DNA from: Spongiibacteraceae bacterium UBA5047
Lineage (GTDB): Bacteria; Pseudomonadota; Gammaproteobacteria; Pseudomonadales; Spongiibacteraceae
Assembly (NCBI GenBank): GCA_002415025.1
Contig: DIBR01000019.1
Span: 18,577 to 56,939, forward strand
Length of the DNA stretch: 38,363 bases
Reading direction: 5' to 3'
The translations under genes and the position numbers were made by a program. Under the pieces are notes generated by a model that saw nothing but the letters and a program-made list of their open reading frames with translations, was not told where the DNA came from and did not search any database. This document shows, piece after piece, positions 1 to 6,796 of this stretch; the stretch's first letter is position 1, and the number at the start of each line of letters is the position of its first letter.

Positions 1-40
1 CTTTCCAGGCGTGCTCCTTCAGCCACTCGGACACCTCACC
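1..40 (-). tRNA. tRNA-Ser(GGA), 5' half, cut by window edge
   Basis: Read on the minus strand, this is the 5' half of a serine tRNA: acceptor strand GGTGAGG, the class II D arm, and the anticodon stem CACGC followed by the loop CTGGAAA. The loop places anticodon GGA, which reads UCC/UCU. From memory it matches the Escherichia coli tRNA-Ser(GGA) 5' half closely. The long variable arm and 3' acceptor strand lie beyond the window start, so only 40 nt are visible. Confidence 0.93.
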
Positions 41-92
41 AAAACTTTTGCTCTTTATGGCCCACATTCGAGCCATTGAGAAGGGCCGCTAC

Positions 93-119
93 TCTATAGA
101 ATTGCCCTTGAAATGGCAA
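93..119 (-). promoter_or_regulatory. Candidate promoter of the tRNA-Ser gene
   Basis: On the minus strand TTGCCA (114-119) is a plausible -35 and TATAGA (93-98) a plausible -10, with 15 nt between; a shifted -10 TAGAGT (91-96) would give 17 nt. The -10 is followed by a GC-rich stretch, as at stable-RNA promoters under stringent control. The -35 lies in an inverted repeat ATTGCC-N8-GGCAAT (101-106/115-120). The assignment rests only on position and motif likeness. Confidence 0.4.
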
Positions 120-207
120 TAACAAAGCCGGCATTGCCGCTCTGTAAGCTGTCGGGGGTAGGGGCTTGTGGTAAGCTTTCGGCCTCGGAAATCAGACGGT
201 TTTAGTG

Positions 208-855
208 ATGTTGAAGTGTGCCATTGTGCCGGTAACGGCCTATCAGCAGAATTGCAGTGTGTTGGTGTGTGAGGCAACGGGGAGAGCCGCTGTTGTTGAC
301 CCTGGCGGGGATGTTGACCGGATTAAGGCCGCGATTGAGCAGTTGGGCGGTACGCTGGACCGGATTTTCCTGACCCACGGCCATATGGATCACTGCGCGG
401 CGGCTGACGATATGCGTCAGGAATTTGGTGTGCCGATTATCGGCCCCCAGAAGGAAGATAGTTTCTGGATTGATAAGCTGCCGGATTGGTGTCAGATGTC
501 CGGTTTTCCGCACGCGGAGGCTTTTGTGCCAGATCAGTGGCTGGAGGACGGCGATACGGTCACCTTGGGCGAGCAGACCTTTCAGGTCAGGCACTGCCCG
601 GGGCATACGCCCGGGCACGTGATTTTCTTTCATGAGGGCATGCGCCTCGCGATGGTTGGCGATGTGCTGTTTCAGGGGTCCATCGGGCGAACGGATTTCC
701 CGATGGGTGACTACGATACGCTGATTGCCTCGATACAGCAGAAGCTCTGGCCGCTGGGTGACGACATTACCTTTATTCCCGGGCACGGCCCGACATCGAC
801 CTTTGGGCAGGAGCGCAAGACCAACCCCTTTGTCGCTGATACCCGCTTTGGCTGA
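208..855 (+). CDS. YcbL-type MBL-fold hydrolase (glyoxalase II-like)
   Basis: A 215-residue metallo-beta-lactamase-fold hydrolase of the single-domain YcbL/glyoxalase II type. The family hydrolyses thioesters such as S-lactoylglutathione using a binuclear metal site in the cytoplasm. Metal motif THGHMDH is at residues 56-62 (H57, H59, D61, H62). Further family motifs are HCPGHTPGHV, GRTDFPMGD and a late PGHGP. Length fits the short YcbL branch, which lacks the C-terminal helical domain of classical GloB. A GTG at 205 precedes the ATG at 208; the ATG is preferred because the N-terminus MLKCAIVPVTAYQQNC then aligns with YcbL proteins. It stands 35 bp before the quinoprotein gene in the same direction. 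Physiological substrate is not determined by sequence. Confidence 0.92.
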   Translation: MLKCAIVPVTAYQQNCSVLVCEATGRAAVVDPGGDVDRIKAAIEQLGGTLDRIFLTHGHMDHCAAADDMRQEFGVPIIGPQKEDSFWIDKLPDWCQMSGFPHAEAFVPDQWLEDGDTVTLGEQTFQVRHCPGHTPGHVIFFHEGMRLAMVGDVLFQGSIGRTDFPMGDYDTLIASIQQKLWPLGDDITFIPGHGPTSTFGQERKTNPFVADTRFG

Positions 856-890
856 TCACTAAGAATAAGAGTTCAATAGAAAGAGAGCGT

Positions 891-2456
891 ATGAATAAAC
901 GTCGGGTATTACTGGGGCTGTTGCTATGGGTGACTGCCAATGCCTACGGGCAAACCCACTGCGACAACCGTAAAATTGACACCTCGGCTACCGGTGGCGG
1001 CTGGGGGTATGGTCTGGACAACCATCGCTATCAGGCCGACAGTCGAATTACGCCCGCCAACGTGCAGCAACTCGAGCTCGCCTGGGTTTTCAAGCTGGAC
1101 GACAAAAAAGACCCGCATTCATTTCCGCTCGTGACCCGGGACTCCGTGGTGGTGGGTAGCCGCAGCGGCGTGCTGCATGCACTGGGCAAAGATTCGGGCT
1201 GCCTGCGCTGGCAGTTTGATGCCGGCGATGATATTCGCACCGCTATTGTTGCGGGTGATGGGGGGCTGATTTATTTCGGCACCGCTGGCGGTGAAGTTAT
1301 TGCGCTGAACCTTGCCGATGGCAGTTTGGCCTGGCGCAGCAAGGTACATTCGCACTTTGCCGCCATGGTGACCGGTTCGCCGACCTATCACGATGGCCGC
1401 TTGTATGTGCCGGTATCGTCGTTCGAGATGTTTGTTGCCGTGATTCCGGTTTATCCCTGCTGTGATTTTCAGGGCGCCGTGGTGGTTTTTGATGCCAAAA
1501 CCGGCAAGTATCTGTGGCACCGTAACACCATTGACGAGCCGGCCAAAAAGGTGGGTACGCGCTGGTTTGTAATTCCCCGCTATGCGCCTTCCGGGGTGCC
1601 GGTATGGTCTGCGCCGGCGATCGATACACAGCGGGCGCAAATTGTCATCGGTACCGGTGAGAACTATTCGGCCCCGGCTTCGGCCAACAGCGATTCGATT
1701 ATGGCGCTCAGCCTGAAAGACGGAAAAGTGCTATGGAGCGAGCAATTTACGGCGAACGACACCTGGAATGTGTCGTGTGAAACACCGTTTACAGCCAATT
1801 GCCCGGAAAATGCGGGCCCGGATTTTGATTTCGGTGCGCCGCCTATTCTTCACACCCTGCCGGGCGGGCGGGATATCGTGTTGGCGGGTCAAAAATCCGG
1901 CATGGTATATGCCTTGAACGCCAAAGATGGGGAAGAAATCTGGCGATATCGCTCGGGTCGCGGCGGCAAACTCGGGGGCATCCACTGGGGTATGGCCATC
2001 GATCCGCGTAAAAATCGCCTTTTTGTGCCAATAAGTGACCGAACCAGCAGCTGGATCATCAGTCGGGATACTGAAGGGCCGGCCCGCAGCGGAGTCATCG
2101 CTCTGGATATCGCCACCGGCAGGGAGCTATGGCACGCTCCGGTCGTGGGCGGCTGCAACAACCGTGAAGATTGCCACGAAGGGGTGTCGGCCAGTTTAAC
2201 CAGCAGCGCGGGCCTGGTGTGGGCCGGGGGGCTGGACGGAATATTGCGTGTCTTTGACAGTGCAACCGGCGAGCCGGTCTGGTCATTTGATACCTGGGGG
2301 CCGCTCACCGCCGTCAACGGGCTGGCAGAGGGCGGCTCAATGGATGTGCATGGCGCTTATGTCGACAGGGCCATGGTCTTTGTCTCGTCCGGTTACAATA
2401 GTTTTGATCAGAAAGGTGGCAATGCCTTCGTCGCATTCCGCTTACCGAAGGAGTAG
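891..2456 (+). CDS. Secreted PQQ-type beta-propeller quinoprotein
   Basis: A 521-residue protein with a signal peptide (positive MNKRR, hydrophobic LLGLLLWVTA, likely cleavage after AYG near residue 20) and repeated propeller blades of the type DAKTGKYLWH, LSLKDGKVLW, LNAKDGEEIWRY and DIATGRELWH. The motif GWGYGLDNHRYQ and the vicinal pair C190-C191 in YPCCDFQG resemble polyvinyl-alcohol dehydrogenase-like quinoproteins. A vicinal disulfide near PQQ is known in quinoprotein alcohol dehydrogenases. No CxxCH haem motif is visible, so it would need a separate electron acceptor. Inferred role: periplasmic oxidation of an alcohol or sugar substrate. It ends 12 bp before moaC in the same direction, although PQQ and molybdopterin are unrelated cofactors. 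A non-catalytic propeller remains possible. Confidence 0.85.
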   Translation: MNKRRVLLGLLLWVTANAYGQTHCDNRKIDTSATGGGWGYGLDNHRYQADSRITPANVQQLELAWVFKLDDKKDPHSFPLVTRDSVVVGSRSGVLHALGKDSGCLRWQFDAGDDIRTAIVAGDGGLIYFGTAGGEVIALNLADGSLAWRSKVHSHFAAMVTGSPTYHDGRLYVPVSSFEMFVAVIPVYPCCDFQGAVVVFDAKTGKYLWHRNTIDEPAKKVGTRWFVIPRYAPSGVPVWSAPAIDTQRAQIVIGTGENYSAPASANSDSIMALSLKDGKVLWSEQFTANDTWNVSCETPFTANCPENAGPDFDFGAPPILHTLPGGRDIVLAGQKSGMVYALNAKDGEEIWRYRSGRGGKLGGIHWGMAIDPRKNRLFVPISDRTSSWIISRDTEGPARSGVIALDIATGRELWHAPVVGGCNNREDCHEGVSASLTSSAGLVWAGGLDGILRVFDSATGEPVWSFDTWGPLTAVNGLAEGGSMDVHGAYVDRAMVFVSSGYNSFDQKGGNAFVAFRLPKE

Positions 2457-2468
2457 GGTAAAACGCTT

Positions 2469-2951
2469 ATGAGCGACAAATTGACTCATATCGACGCGCA
2501 GGGTAATGCGCAAATGGTGGATGTCACCGATAAGGCGGTAACTTCTCGCGAAGCGTTGGCTCAGGCTGTTATCAGTATGAAACCGGCAACGCTGGCGATG
2601 ATCATTGCCGGTGATCATAAAAAGGGCGATGTACTGGCAGTGGCGCGCATTGCGGGTATTCAGGCGGCAAAGAAATGTGCAGACCTGATCCCCCTGTGTC
2701 ACCCCTTGATGCTGAGTTCGGTCAAGCTGGAATTGCGCCCTGATGAAACTGCAAACTGCGTGCGCATTGAAGCGCGCTGCAAACTGGCCGGCCAGACCGG
2801 CGTTGAGATGGAGGCGCTTACGGCGGCCTCGGTGGCGGCTTTAACCGTGTACGACATGTGCAAGGCGGTGGACAAGGGCATGGTGATCAGCGACCTTAAA
2901 CTGCTTGAAAAAAGTGGTGGTCGCTCCGGTGACTGGCGGGCAGCGCCATGA
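2469..2951 (+). CDS. moaC: Cyclic pyranopterin monophosphate synthase MoaC
   Basis: A 160-residue MoaC. With MoaA it converts GTP into cyclic pyranopterin monophosphate, the first stage of molybdenum cofactor synthesis in the cytoplasm. Recognisable motifs are MVDVTDK near residue 16, the lysine-containing DHKKGDVL at 49-56 (K51), the LIPLCHPL signature at 73-80, GVEMEALTA and YDMCKAVDKGM, which carries the conserved Asp and Lys. Length is that of the usual single-domain enzyme. It opens the moaCDE cluster and its stop overlaps the moaD start as ATGA, so translation of the two is probably coupled. No moaA or moaB lies in this window. Confidence 0.98.
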   Translation: MSDKLTHIDAQGNAQMVDVTDKAVTSREALAQAVISMKPATLAMIIAGDHKKGDVLAVARIAGIQAAKKCADLIPLCHPLMLSSVKLELRPDETANCVRIEARCKLAGQTGVEMEALTAASVAALTVYDMCKAVDKGMVISDLKLLEKSGGRSGDWRAAP

Positions 2952-3199
2952 TCAGGGTGCTGTTCTTTGCCAAGTTGCGCGAAAGTCTGGGCCAATCGGA
3001 ATATCAGGCAGAGGTCGCCGAGTCACCGCTGACGGTGGCGGCGCTCCGGGAATGCATTCTGAATGCCCGGCCTGACTGGAGAGAGTTGCTCTGCGCTCCC
3101 AATGTCATTGTGGCCTGTAACCAGGAAGTTGTGGGGCTTGAAAGTCGGGTCAGTGACGGCGACGAGGTCGCCTTCTATCCGCCGGTGACAGGAGGCTGA
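2948..3199 (+). CDS. moaD: Molybdopterin synthase sulfur carrier subunit MoaD
   Basis: An 83-residue beta-grasp ubiquitin-like protein, the small subunit of molybdopterin synthase. Its C-terminus PPVTGG ends in the Gly-Gly that is adenylated by MoeB and thiocarboxylated to carry sulfur to cyclic pyranopterin monophosphate. N-terminal IRVLFFAKLRESLG and internal VIVACNQEVV...DGDEVAFYPPVTGG are typical. The ATG overlaps the moaC stop by 4 nt and the stop lies 3 nt before the moaE start. The codons for the terminal Gly-Gly also form the Shine-Dalgarno sequence of moaE. Confidence 0.97.
   Translation: MIRVLFFAKLRESLGQSEYQAEVAESPLTVAALRECILNARPDWRELLCAPNVIVACNQEVVGLESRVSDGDEVAFYPPVTGG
3190..3195 (+). 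promoter_or_regulatory. Shine-Dalgarno of moaE inside the moaD Gly-Gly codons
   Basis: AGGAGG is a perfect anti-16S match 7 nt before the moaE ATG (3203). It is formed by the last base of the Thr codon and most of the two terminal Gly codons (GGA GGC) of moaD, so one hexamer serves a required protein tail and the next gene's ribosome binding site. It fixes the moaE start. Confidence 0.85.
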
Positions 3200-3202
3200 G
3201 CT

Positions 3203-3667
3203 ATGGTGCCGCCCGTGACCATTCGCGTTAGCGAAGCGGATTTTGATGTCGGCGCCGAGACGGCGGCGATACTGGCGCACTCAAAGGGTATTGGCGGGCT
3301 GGCCAGTTTCGTTGGTGTTATGCGCGACAACAACGACGGTAGTACCGTGCAAGCCATGCGGCTTGAGCACTATCCTGCCATGACCGAAAAATCACTCGCC
3401 GCTATTGTTGAGCAAGCCCAAACACGCTGGTCGTTAATGGCTGTTACCCTTGTTCATCGGGTAGGCGAACTGAAACCCGGCGACCAGATTGTGCTGGTGT
3501 TGACGGCGGCGGCGCACCGGGGAGACGCATTTTCAGCCTGCGAGTTCATTATGGATTATCTGAAAACGCGCGCGCCGTTCTGGAAGAAGGAAATCACGGA
3601 GCACGGCGAGCGCTGGGTGGATGCGCGTTGCTCGGACGACAGCGCCGCCGAGCGCTGGAGCGAGTAA
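3203..3667 (+). CDS. moaE: Molybdopterin synthase catalytic subunit MoaE
   Basis: A 154-residue MoaE, the large subunit of molybdopterin synthase. It receives sulfur from thiocarboxylated MoaD and inserts two sulfurs into cyclic pyranopterin monophosphate to form molybdopterin. Visible family blocks are GLASFVGVMRDNNDG, MRLEHYPAMTEK, the HRVGELKPGDQIV region, AAHRGDAFSACEFIMDYLK and APFWKKE near the C-terminus, which carries the active-site lysines. It starts 3 nt after the moaD stop behind a strong AGGAGG. A gap of 95 nt with its own -10 element separates it from the flavin reductase, so it probably ends the moa transcription unit. Confidence 0.97.
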   Translation: MVPPVTIRVSEADFDVGAETAAILAHSKGIGGLASFVGVMRDNNDGSTVQAMRLEHYPAMTEKSLAAIVEQAQTRWSLMAVTLVHRVGELKPGDQIVLVLTAAAHRGDAFSACEFIMDYLKTRAPFWKKEITEHGERWVDARCSDDSAAERWSE

Positions 3668-3720
3668 TCGCAATACCGTCTTCTAGTCAGTTCGGACGTT
3701 AAATTTGCCGTTCAGCCGTG

Positions 3721-3726
3721 TATAAT
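3721..3726 (+). promoter_or_regulatory. Candidate -10 box before the flavin reductase gene
   Basis: A consensus TATAAT lies 36 nt before the ATG at 3763. No good -35 is placed correctly: TTAAAT at 3699-3704 has 16-nt spacing but matches weakly. The box excludes the upstream GTG at 3718 as the true start, because that start would lie within the promoter. Confidence 0.5.
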
Positions 3727-3762
3727 GCGCGGTCTTTATCTCATCTGAAAACAGGAATAATT

Positions 3763-4239
3763 ATGAGCCTGGATAGCCGCGAATTCCGTAATGCGTTGGG
3801 CCGCTTCCCGACCGGTGTGTGCGTGATAACTGCTAATCCCGAAGGTCACGAACCCTTTGGTATGACAGTCAATTCTTTCGCCTCGGTCTCGCTTGACCCC
3901 GCACTCGTACTGTGGAGTCTGCAGAACGATTCCGAATGTTTCGAGGCTTTCGAAAAAGCTGACAGATATGCGGTTAATATACTGGCCTCTGACCAGATTG
4001 CCATGTCCAACCTCTACGCCAAAAAGGGCGACCACACTCTGGATAAGGCGCACTACACCATTGGTCGTCATGGCACGCCTTTGCTTCGCGGCGCCCTGAC
4101 CAGTTTTGAATGCGATATTTGGGCTCGCTACCCCGGTGGCGACCACATCATATTGGTGGGCAAGGTCGAGTCCATGCAAAACAATGCCGCAGACAACCCC
4201 TTGCTGTTCTTCTCGGGCAAATACCGCGAGTTGCGCTAA
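3763..4239 (+). CDS. Flavin reductase-like FMN-binding protein
   Basis: A 158-residue member of the short-chain flavin reductase family (split-barrel FMN-binding fold). These enzymes reduce FMN or FAD with NAD(P)H and often feed two-component monooxygenases. The pattern FRNALGRFPTGVCVITAN at residues 7-24, then GMTVNSFASVSLDPALVLWSL, is the family signature; the late GGDHIILVGKVE strand is also typical. ATG 3763 is chosen because ACAGGA precedes it, the protein then begins at the usual position, and upstream starts overlap a TATAAT box. The stop overlaps the next gene's start (TAATG), so the two are probably co-translated. No partner oxygenase is visible, so the flavin acceptor is unknown. 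Confidence 0.92.
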   Translation: MSLDSREFRNALGRFPTGVCVITANPEGHEPFGMTVNSFASVSLDPALVLWSLQNDSECFEAFEKADRYAVNILASDQIAMSNLYAKKGDHTLDKAHYTIGRHGTPLLRGALTSFECDIWARYPGGDHIILVGKVESMQNNAADNPLLFFSGKYRELR

Positions 4240-4808
4240 TGAAATATTGCAGCGAATGCGGAAAGGCGGTGGAGCATAAAATCCCGGAAGGGGACGATCG
4301 GCTGCGCCACATCTGCACTCGCTGCAACATTATTCACTATCACAATCCCCGGGTTATCGTGGGCTGCCTGATCAGTCAGGGCGAGCAGGTCTTGCTTTGC
4401 CGGCGTGCCATTGAGCCGCGTAAAAACTACTGGACAATACCCGCAGGGTTTCTCGAAAACGGTGAAACCATGTTGCACGGTGCCCTGCGTGAATCGCAGG
4501 AAGAAGCCTGCGCCGAGGTAGATAACGAGTCTCTGTACCGCTTGTTTGATATTCCCTACATTAATCAGGTTTACGTGTTCTACCGGGGTGAGCTGCGTGG
4601 CAATCACTACGGCATTGGCCCCGAAAGCCTCGAAGTCAAACTCTTCGATGAAAAGGATATTCCCTGGAGCGAGCTGGCATTTCCGGTGGTTACCGATTTG
4701 CTGACCGAATACTTTCAAGACAGGAAATCCGGGAACTTCCCGGTGCGTGTGGAACAACCCGGACCGTTATGGGCGGAGCACACAGGATGGAGCAACAAGC
4801 CGCGCTGA
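4239..4808 (+). CDS. Zinc-ribbon NUDIX hydrolase
   Basis: A 189-residue NUDIX hydrolase with an N-terminal zinc ribbon (C4, C7, C26, C29 in YCSEC and ICTRC). NUDIX enzymes cleave nucleoside diphosphates linked to another moiety, such as NADH, ADP-ribose or FAD. The NUDIX box runs G70-x5-E76-x7-R84-E85-x2-E88-E89-A90-C91. It fits the consensus except that the usual glycine near its end is Cys91. The upstream in-frame start at 4110 lies inside the flavin reductase in another frame and is rejected; ATG 4239 begins exactly at the zinc ribbon. Coupling to the flavin reductase hints at pyridine- or flavin-nucleotide turnover, an inference only. NudC-like decapping is less likely given the short N-terminal part. 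Confidence 0.92.
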   Translation: MKYCSECGKAVEHKIPEGDDRLRHICTRCNIIHYHNPRVIVGCLISQGEQVLLCRRAIEPRKNYWTIPAGFLENGETMLHGALRESQEEACAEVDNESLYRLFDIPYINQVYVFYRGELRGNHYGIGPESLEVKLFDEKDIPWSELAFPVVTDLLTEYFQDRKSGNFPVRVEQPGPLWAEHTGWSNKPR

Positions 4809-4858
4809 GTCTTCAAGGCTCATTTTGGCCTGCCGCGGCCCTACTATAAGAGAGTAAA

Positions 4859-6208
4859 ATGACGACGCTTCCCATGTTGATCGGCGCCCTTGTGTTTGGC
4901 CTGTTACTAGGCGGGCTTATTGGCGATTTGCGCCGTCGCCACCTGGCGCAAAAAGAATTGCAGGCGGGCAAGCTGGAAACCAGCGGTCTGGCGATCAAAC
5001 TGGAAGCGGCGGTCAGTCAGAGCCAACGCTTCAGTGCAGAGCTCAAGGAAGCTCGCGAGCAGAATCAATTGTTGGCCAGTGACAAGGCCAGCCTTGGTAC
5101 GCGTCTCGAAGAGCAGGCACGCATTAACGAAGAAAAGCTCAAATTGCTTGAAAGTGCACGCGAACAACTGTCCATGCAGTTTAAACAGCTCGCTGACTCC
5201 ATTTTTGAAAACAAGCAGCAGAGTTTCAGTCAAAGCAGCAAGCAAACCCTCGAAACCATGCTTAATCCCTTTCGCGAACAGCTCAAGGAGTTCCGCAGCC
5301 GGGTCGATAGCATTTATGATCAGGAAACCCGCGATCGCAGCTCATTGAAGGAGCAGCTTTCCCAGTTGCACCAGATGAATCAGCGCATGAGCACCGAGGC
5401 GTTGAATTTGACGCGGGCGCTGAAAGGCGACAGCAAGGCGCGCGGCAACTGGGGTGAAGTCATTCTTGAGCGGGTTCTCGAAGAGTCCGGCCTGCGCAAA
5501 GGGCATGAATACGAAACCCAGGCGAGTTTTACCGAGGCGGACGGTCGCCGTCTGCAGCCCGATGTGATTGTGCATCTGCCTGACAACAAAGACATTGTCA
5601 TTGATGCCAAGGTGTCACTTGTCGCCTACGAGCAATACACCAGCGCTGAAGATGAGTCCGAGCGCAAACAGGCCCTGCAGGCTCATGTCCGCTCAATCAA
5701 GGCGCATATAGACGGGCTGAGCCTGAAATCCTACGAGCACATAGAAGGGCTTAATACCCTGGATTTTGTGCTGATTTTTGTGCCCATCGAATCCGCCTTT
5801 ATGGCGGCCTTTGACAGTGATCCGGAATTGTTCCGGTCGGCGTATGAGAAAAATATTATTGTTGTAAGCCCAACCACCTTGCTGGCTACCTTGCGCACCG
5901 TTCAGAGCATCTGGCGCTACGAGCATCAGAACCGCAATGCCGAGACCATTGCGCGCGAGGCCGGGGGGCTGCATGACCAGTTTGCCTTGGTGCTGACTTC
6001 GCTAGAAGATCTGGGCAAGCATATTGATCGCAGCCGCGAGGCCTACGATAAAACCGTTGATCGTATCAGTAGGGGACGGGGCAATCTCGTGCGACGGGTA
6101 GAACGCCTTGAAAAGCTGGGCGCCAAGGTCAAGAAGACCCTCCCCAAAAAGTTTTCCGACGAAGGCGGCGATGAAGACCCGCTGCTCGATAGCGACGATC
6201 AGACATAG
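4859..6208 (+). CDS. rmuC: DNA recombination protein RmuC
   Basis: A 449-residue RmuC-family protein. In E. coli RmuC restrains recombination at inverted repeats and DNA ends; the family core has a predicted nuclease-like fold. Residues about 4-22 form one N-terminal membrane segment (LPMLIGALVFGLLLGGLIG). A long heptad-rich coiled coil follows to about residue 190, with a Gln/Ser-rich stretch. The RmuC domain (about 195-400) carries RGNWGEVILERVLEESGL, LQPDVIVHLPDNKDIVIDAK and FVPIESAF. The acidic tail EGGDEDPLLDSDDQT is charged and probably disordered. An AAGAGAG ribosome site precedes the ATG. It is 11 bp before bcp in the same direction. Confidence 0.96.
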   Translation: MTTLPMLIGALVFGLLLGGLIGDLRRRHLAQKELQAGKLETSGLAIKLEAAVSQSQRFSAELKEAREQNQLLASDKASLGTRLEEQARINEEKLKLLESAREQLSMQFKQLADSIFENKQQSFSQSSKQTLETMLNPFREQLKEFRSRVDSIYDQETRDRSSLKEQLSQLHQMNQRMSTEALNLTRALKGDSKARGNWGEVILERVLEESGLRKGHEYETQASFTEADGRRLQPDVIVHLPDNKDIVIDAKVSLVAYEQYTSAEDESERKQALQAHVRSIKAHIDGLSLKSYEHIEGLNTLDFVLIFVPIESAFMAAFDSDPELFRSAYEKNIIVVSPTTLLATLRTVQSIWRYEHQNRNAETIAREAGGLHDQFALVLTSLEDLGKHIDRSREAYDKTVDRISRGRGNLVRRVERLEKLGAKVKKTLPKKFSDEGGDEDPLLDSDDQT

Positions 6209-6219
6209 AGGAGTAAGTT

Positions 6220-6693
6220 ATGGCACACCCTAAAGTTGGCAATATGGCCCCGGCCTTCAGTCTGCAGGATCAGGACGGTAACAAGCTTTCGCTCAAAGAC
6301 TTCAAGGGCAAAAGCAATGTCGTGCTGTACTTTTATCCCAAGGCGATGACGCCCGGTTGTACGGTACAGGCCTGCGGTATTCGTGATAGCAAGGCAGCCT
6401 TCAAGAAACTCGACACAGTGGTGCTTGGTGTTAGTCCGGATCCAGTTGCCCGCCTGCCGCGATTTATTGAAAAGCAAAGCCTGAACTTCACCCTGCTGTC
6501 GGATGAAGATCATGCCATTGCCGATAAATATGGCTGTTGGGGCATGAAGAAGTTTATGGGGCGTGAATTTATGGGGCTGATCCGCACTACCTTCATTATC
6601 GGGAAAGACGGACGCTTGCTGCACGTTATGGACAAGTTCAAAACCAAGACCCATCACGATGATGTGCTCGCTTGGCTCAAGCAGAATCTGTAA
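6220..6693 (+). CDS. bcp: Bcp/PrxQ-type thioredoxin-dependent peroxiredoxin
   Basis: A 157-residue peroxiredoxin of the Bcp/PrxQ group, which reduces hydrogen peroxide and organic hydroperoxides in the cytoplasm with thioredoxin as electron donor. The peroxidatic cysteine is C47 in MTPGCTVQAC. C52, five residues later, is the resolving cysteine of the atypical two-Cys subtype. The Pro/Thr before C47 and the later arginine in LIRTTFIIGKDGR are conserved. Length is typical. A GAGGAG site lies just upstream of the ATG and 11 bp separate it from rmuC, so the two may share a transcript. Confidence 0.96.
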   Translation: MAHPKVGNMAPAFSLQDQDGNKLSLKDFKGKSNVVLYFYPKAMTPGCTVQACGIRDSKAAFKKLDTVVLGVSPDPVARLPRFIEKQSLNFTLLSDEDHAIADKYGCWGMKKFMGREFMGLIRTTFIIGKDGRLLHVMDKFKTKTHHDDVLAWLKQNL

Positions 6694-6745
6694 CAGGTTC
6701 GGGTCGTGCCGCTGCCCCGGCGCGGCCAATCTGCCCGGTAATCCG

Positions 6746-6754
6746 TGCTAGAAT
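6746..6754 (+). promoter_or_regulatory. Extended -10 promoter candidate for the RND operon
   Basis: TGCTAGAAT matches the extended -10 pattern TGnTANAAT in the 103-bp gap after bcp, 42 nt before the adaptor ATG. No strong -35 is seen, as is usual for extended -10 promoters. It would drive the adaptor, the pump and possibly the MazG-like gene. Confidence 0.45.
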
Positions 6755-6796
6755 AACCAGTCTGGCCCTTCGTTTTCGCAGCACCCTGGTGGTTCC

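Noticed and set aside
1..40. Genomic island attachment site at the tRNA-Ser gene
   Set aside because: No integrase gene or repeat of the tRNA 3' end is visible, and the 3' end lies outside the window.
3718..3762. Upstream GTG start for the flavin reductase
   Set aside because: It lies within a TATAAT box and lacks a ribosome site; the ATG at 3763 begins at the normal family N-terminus.
6694..6796. Intrinsic terminator after bcp
   Set aside because: GC-rich hairpins can be drawn but no T-tract follows, so it cannot be supported.
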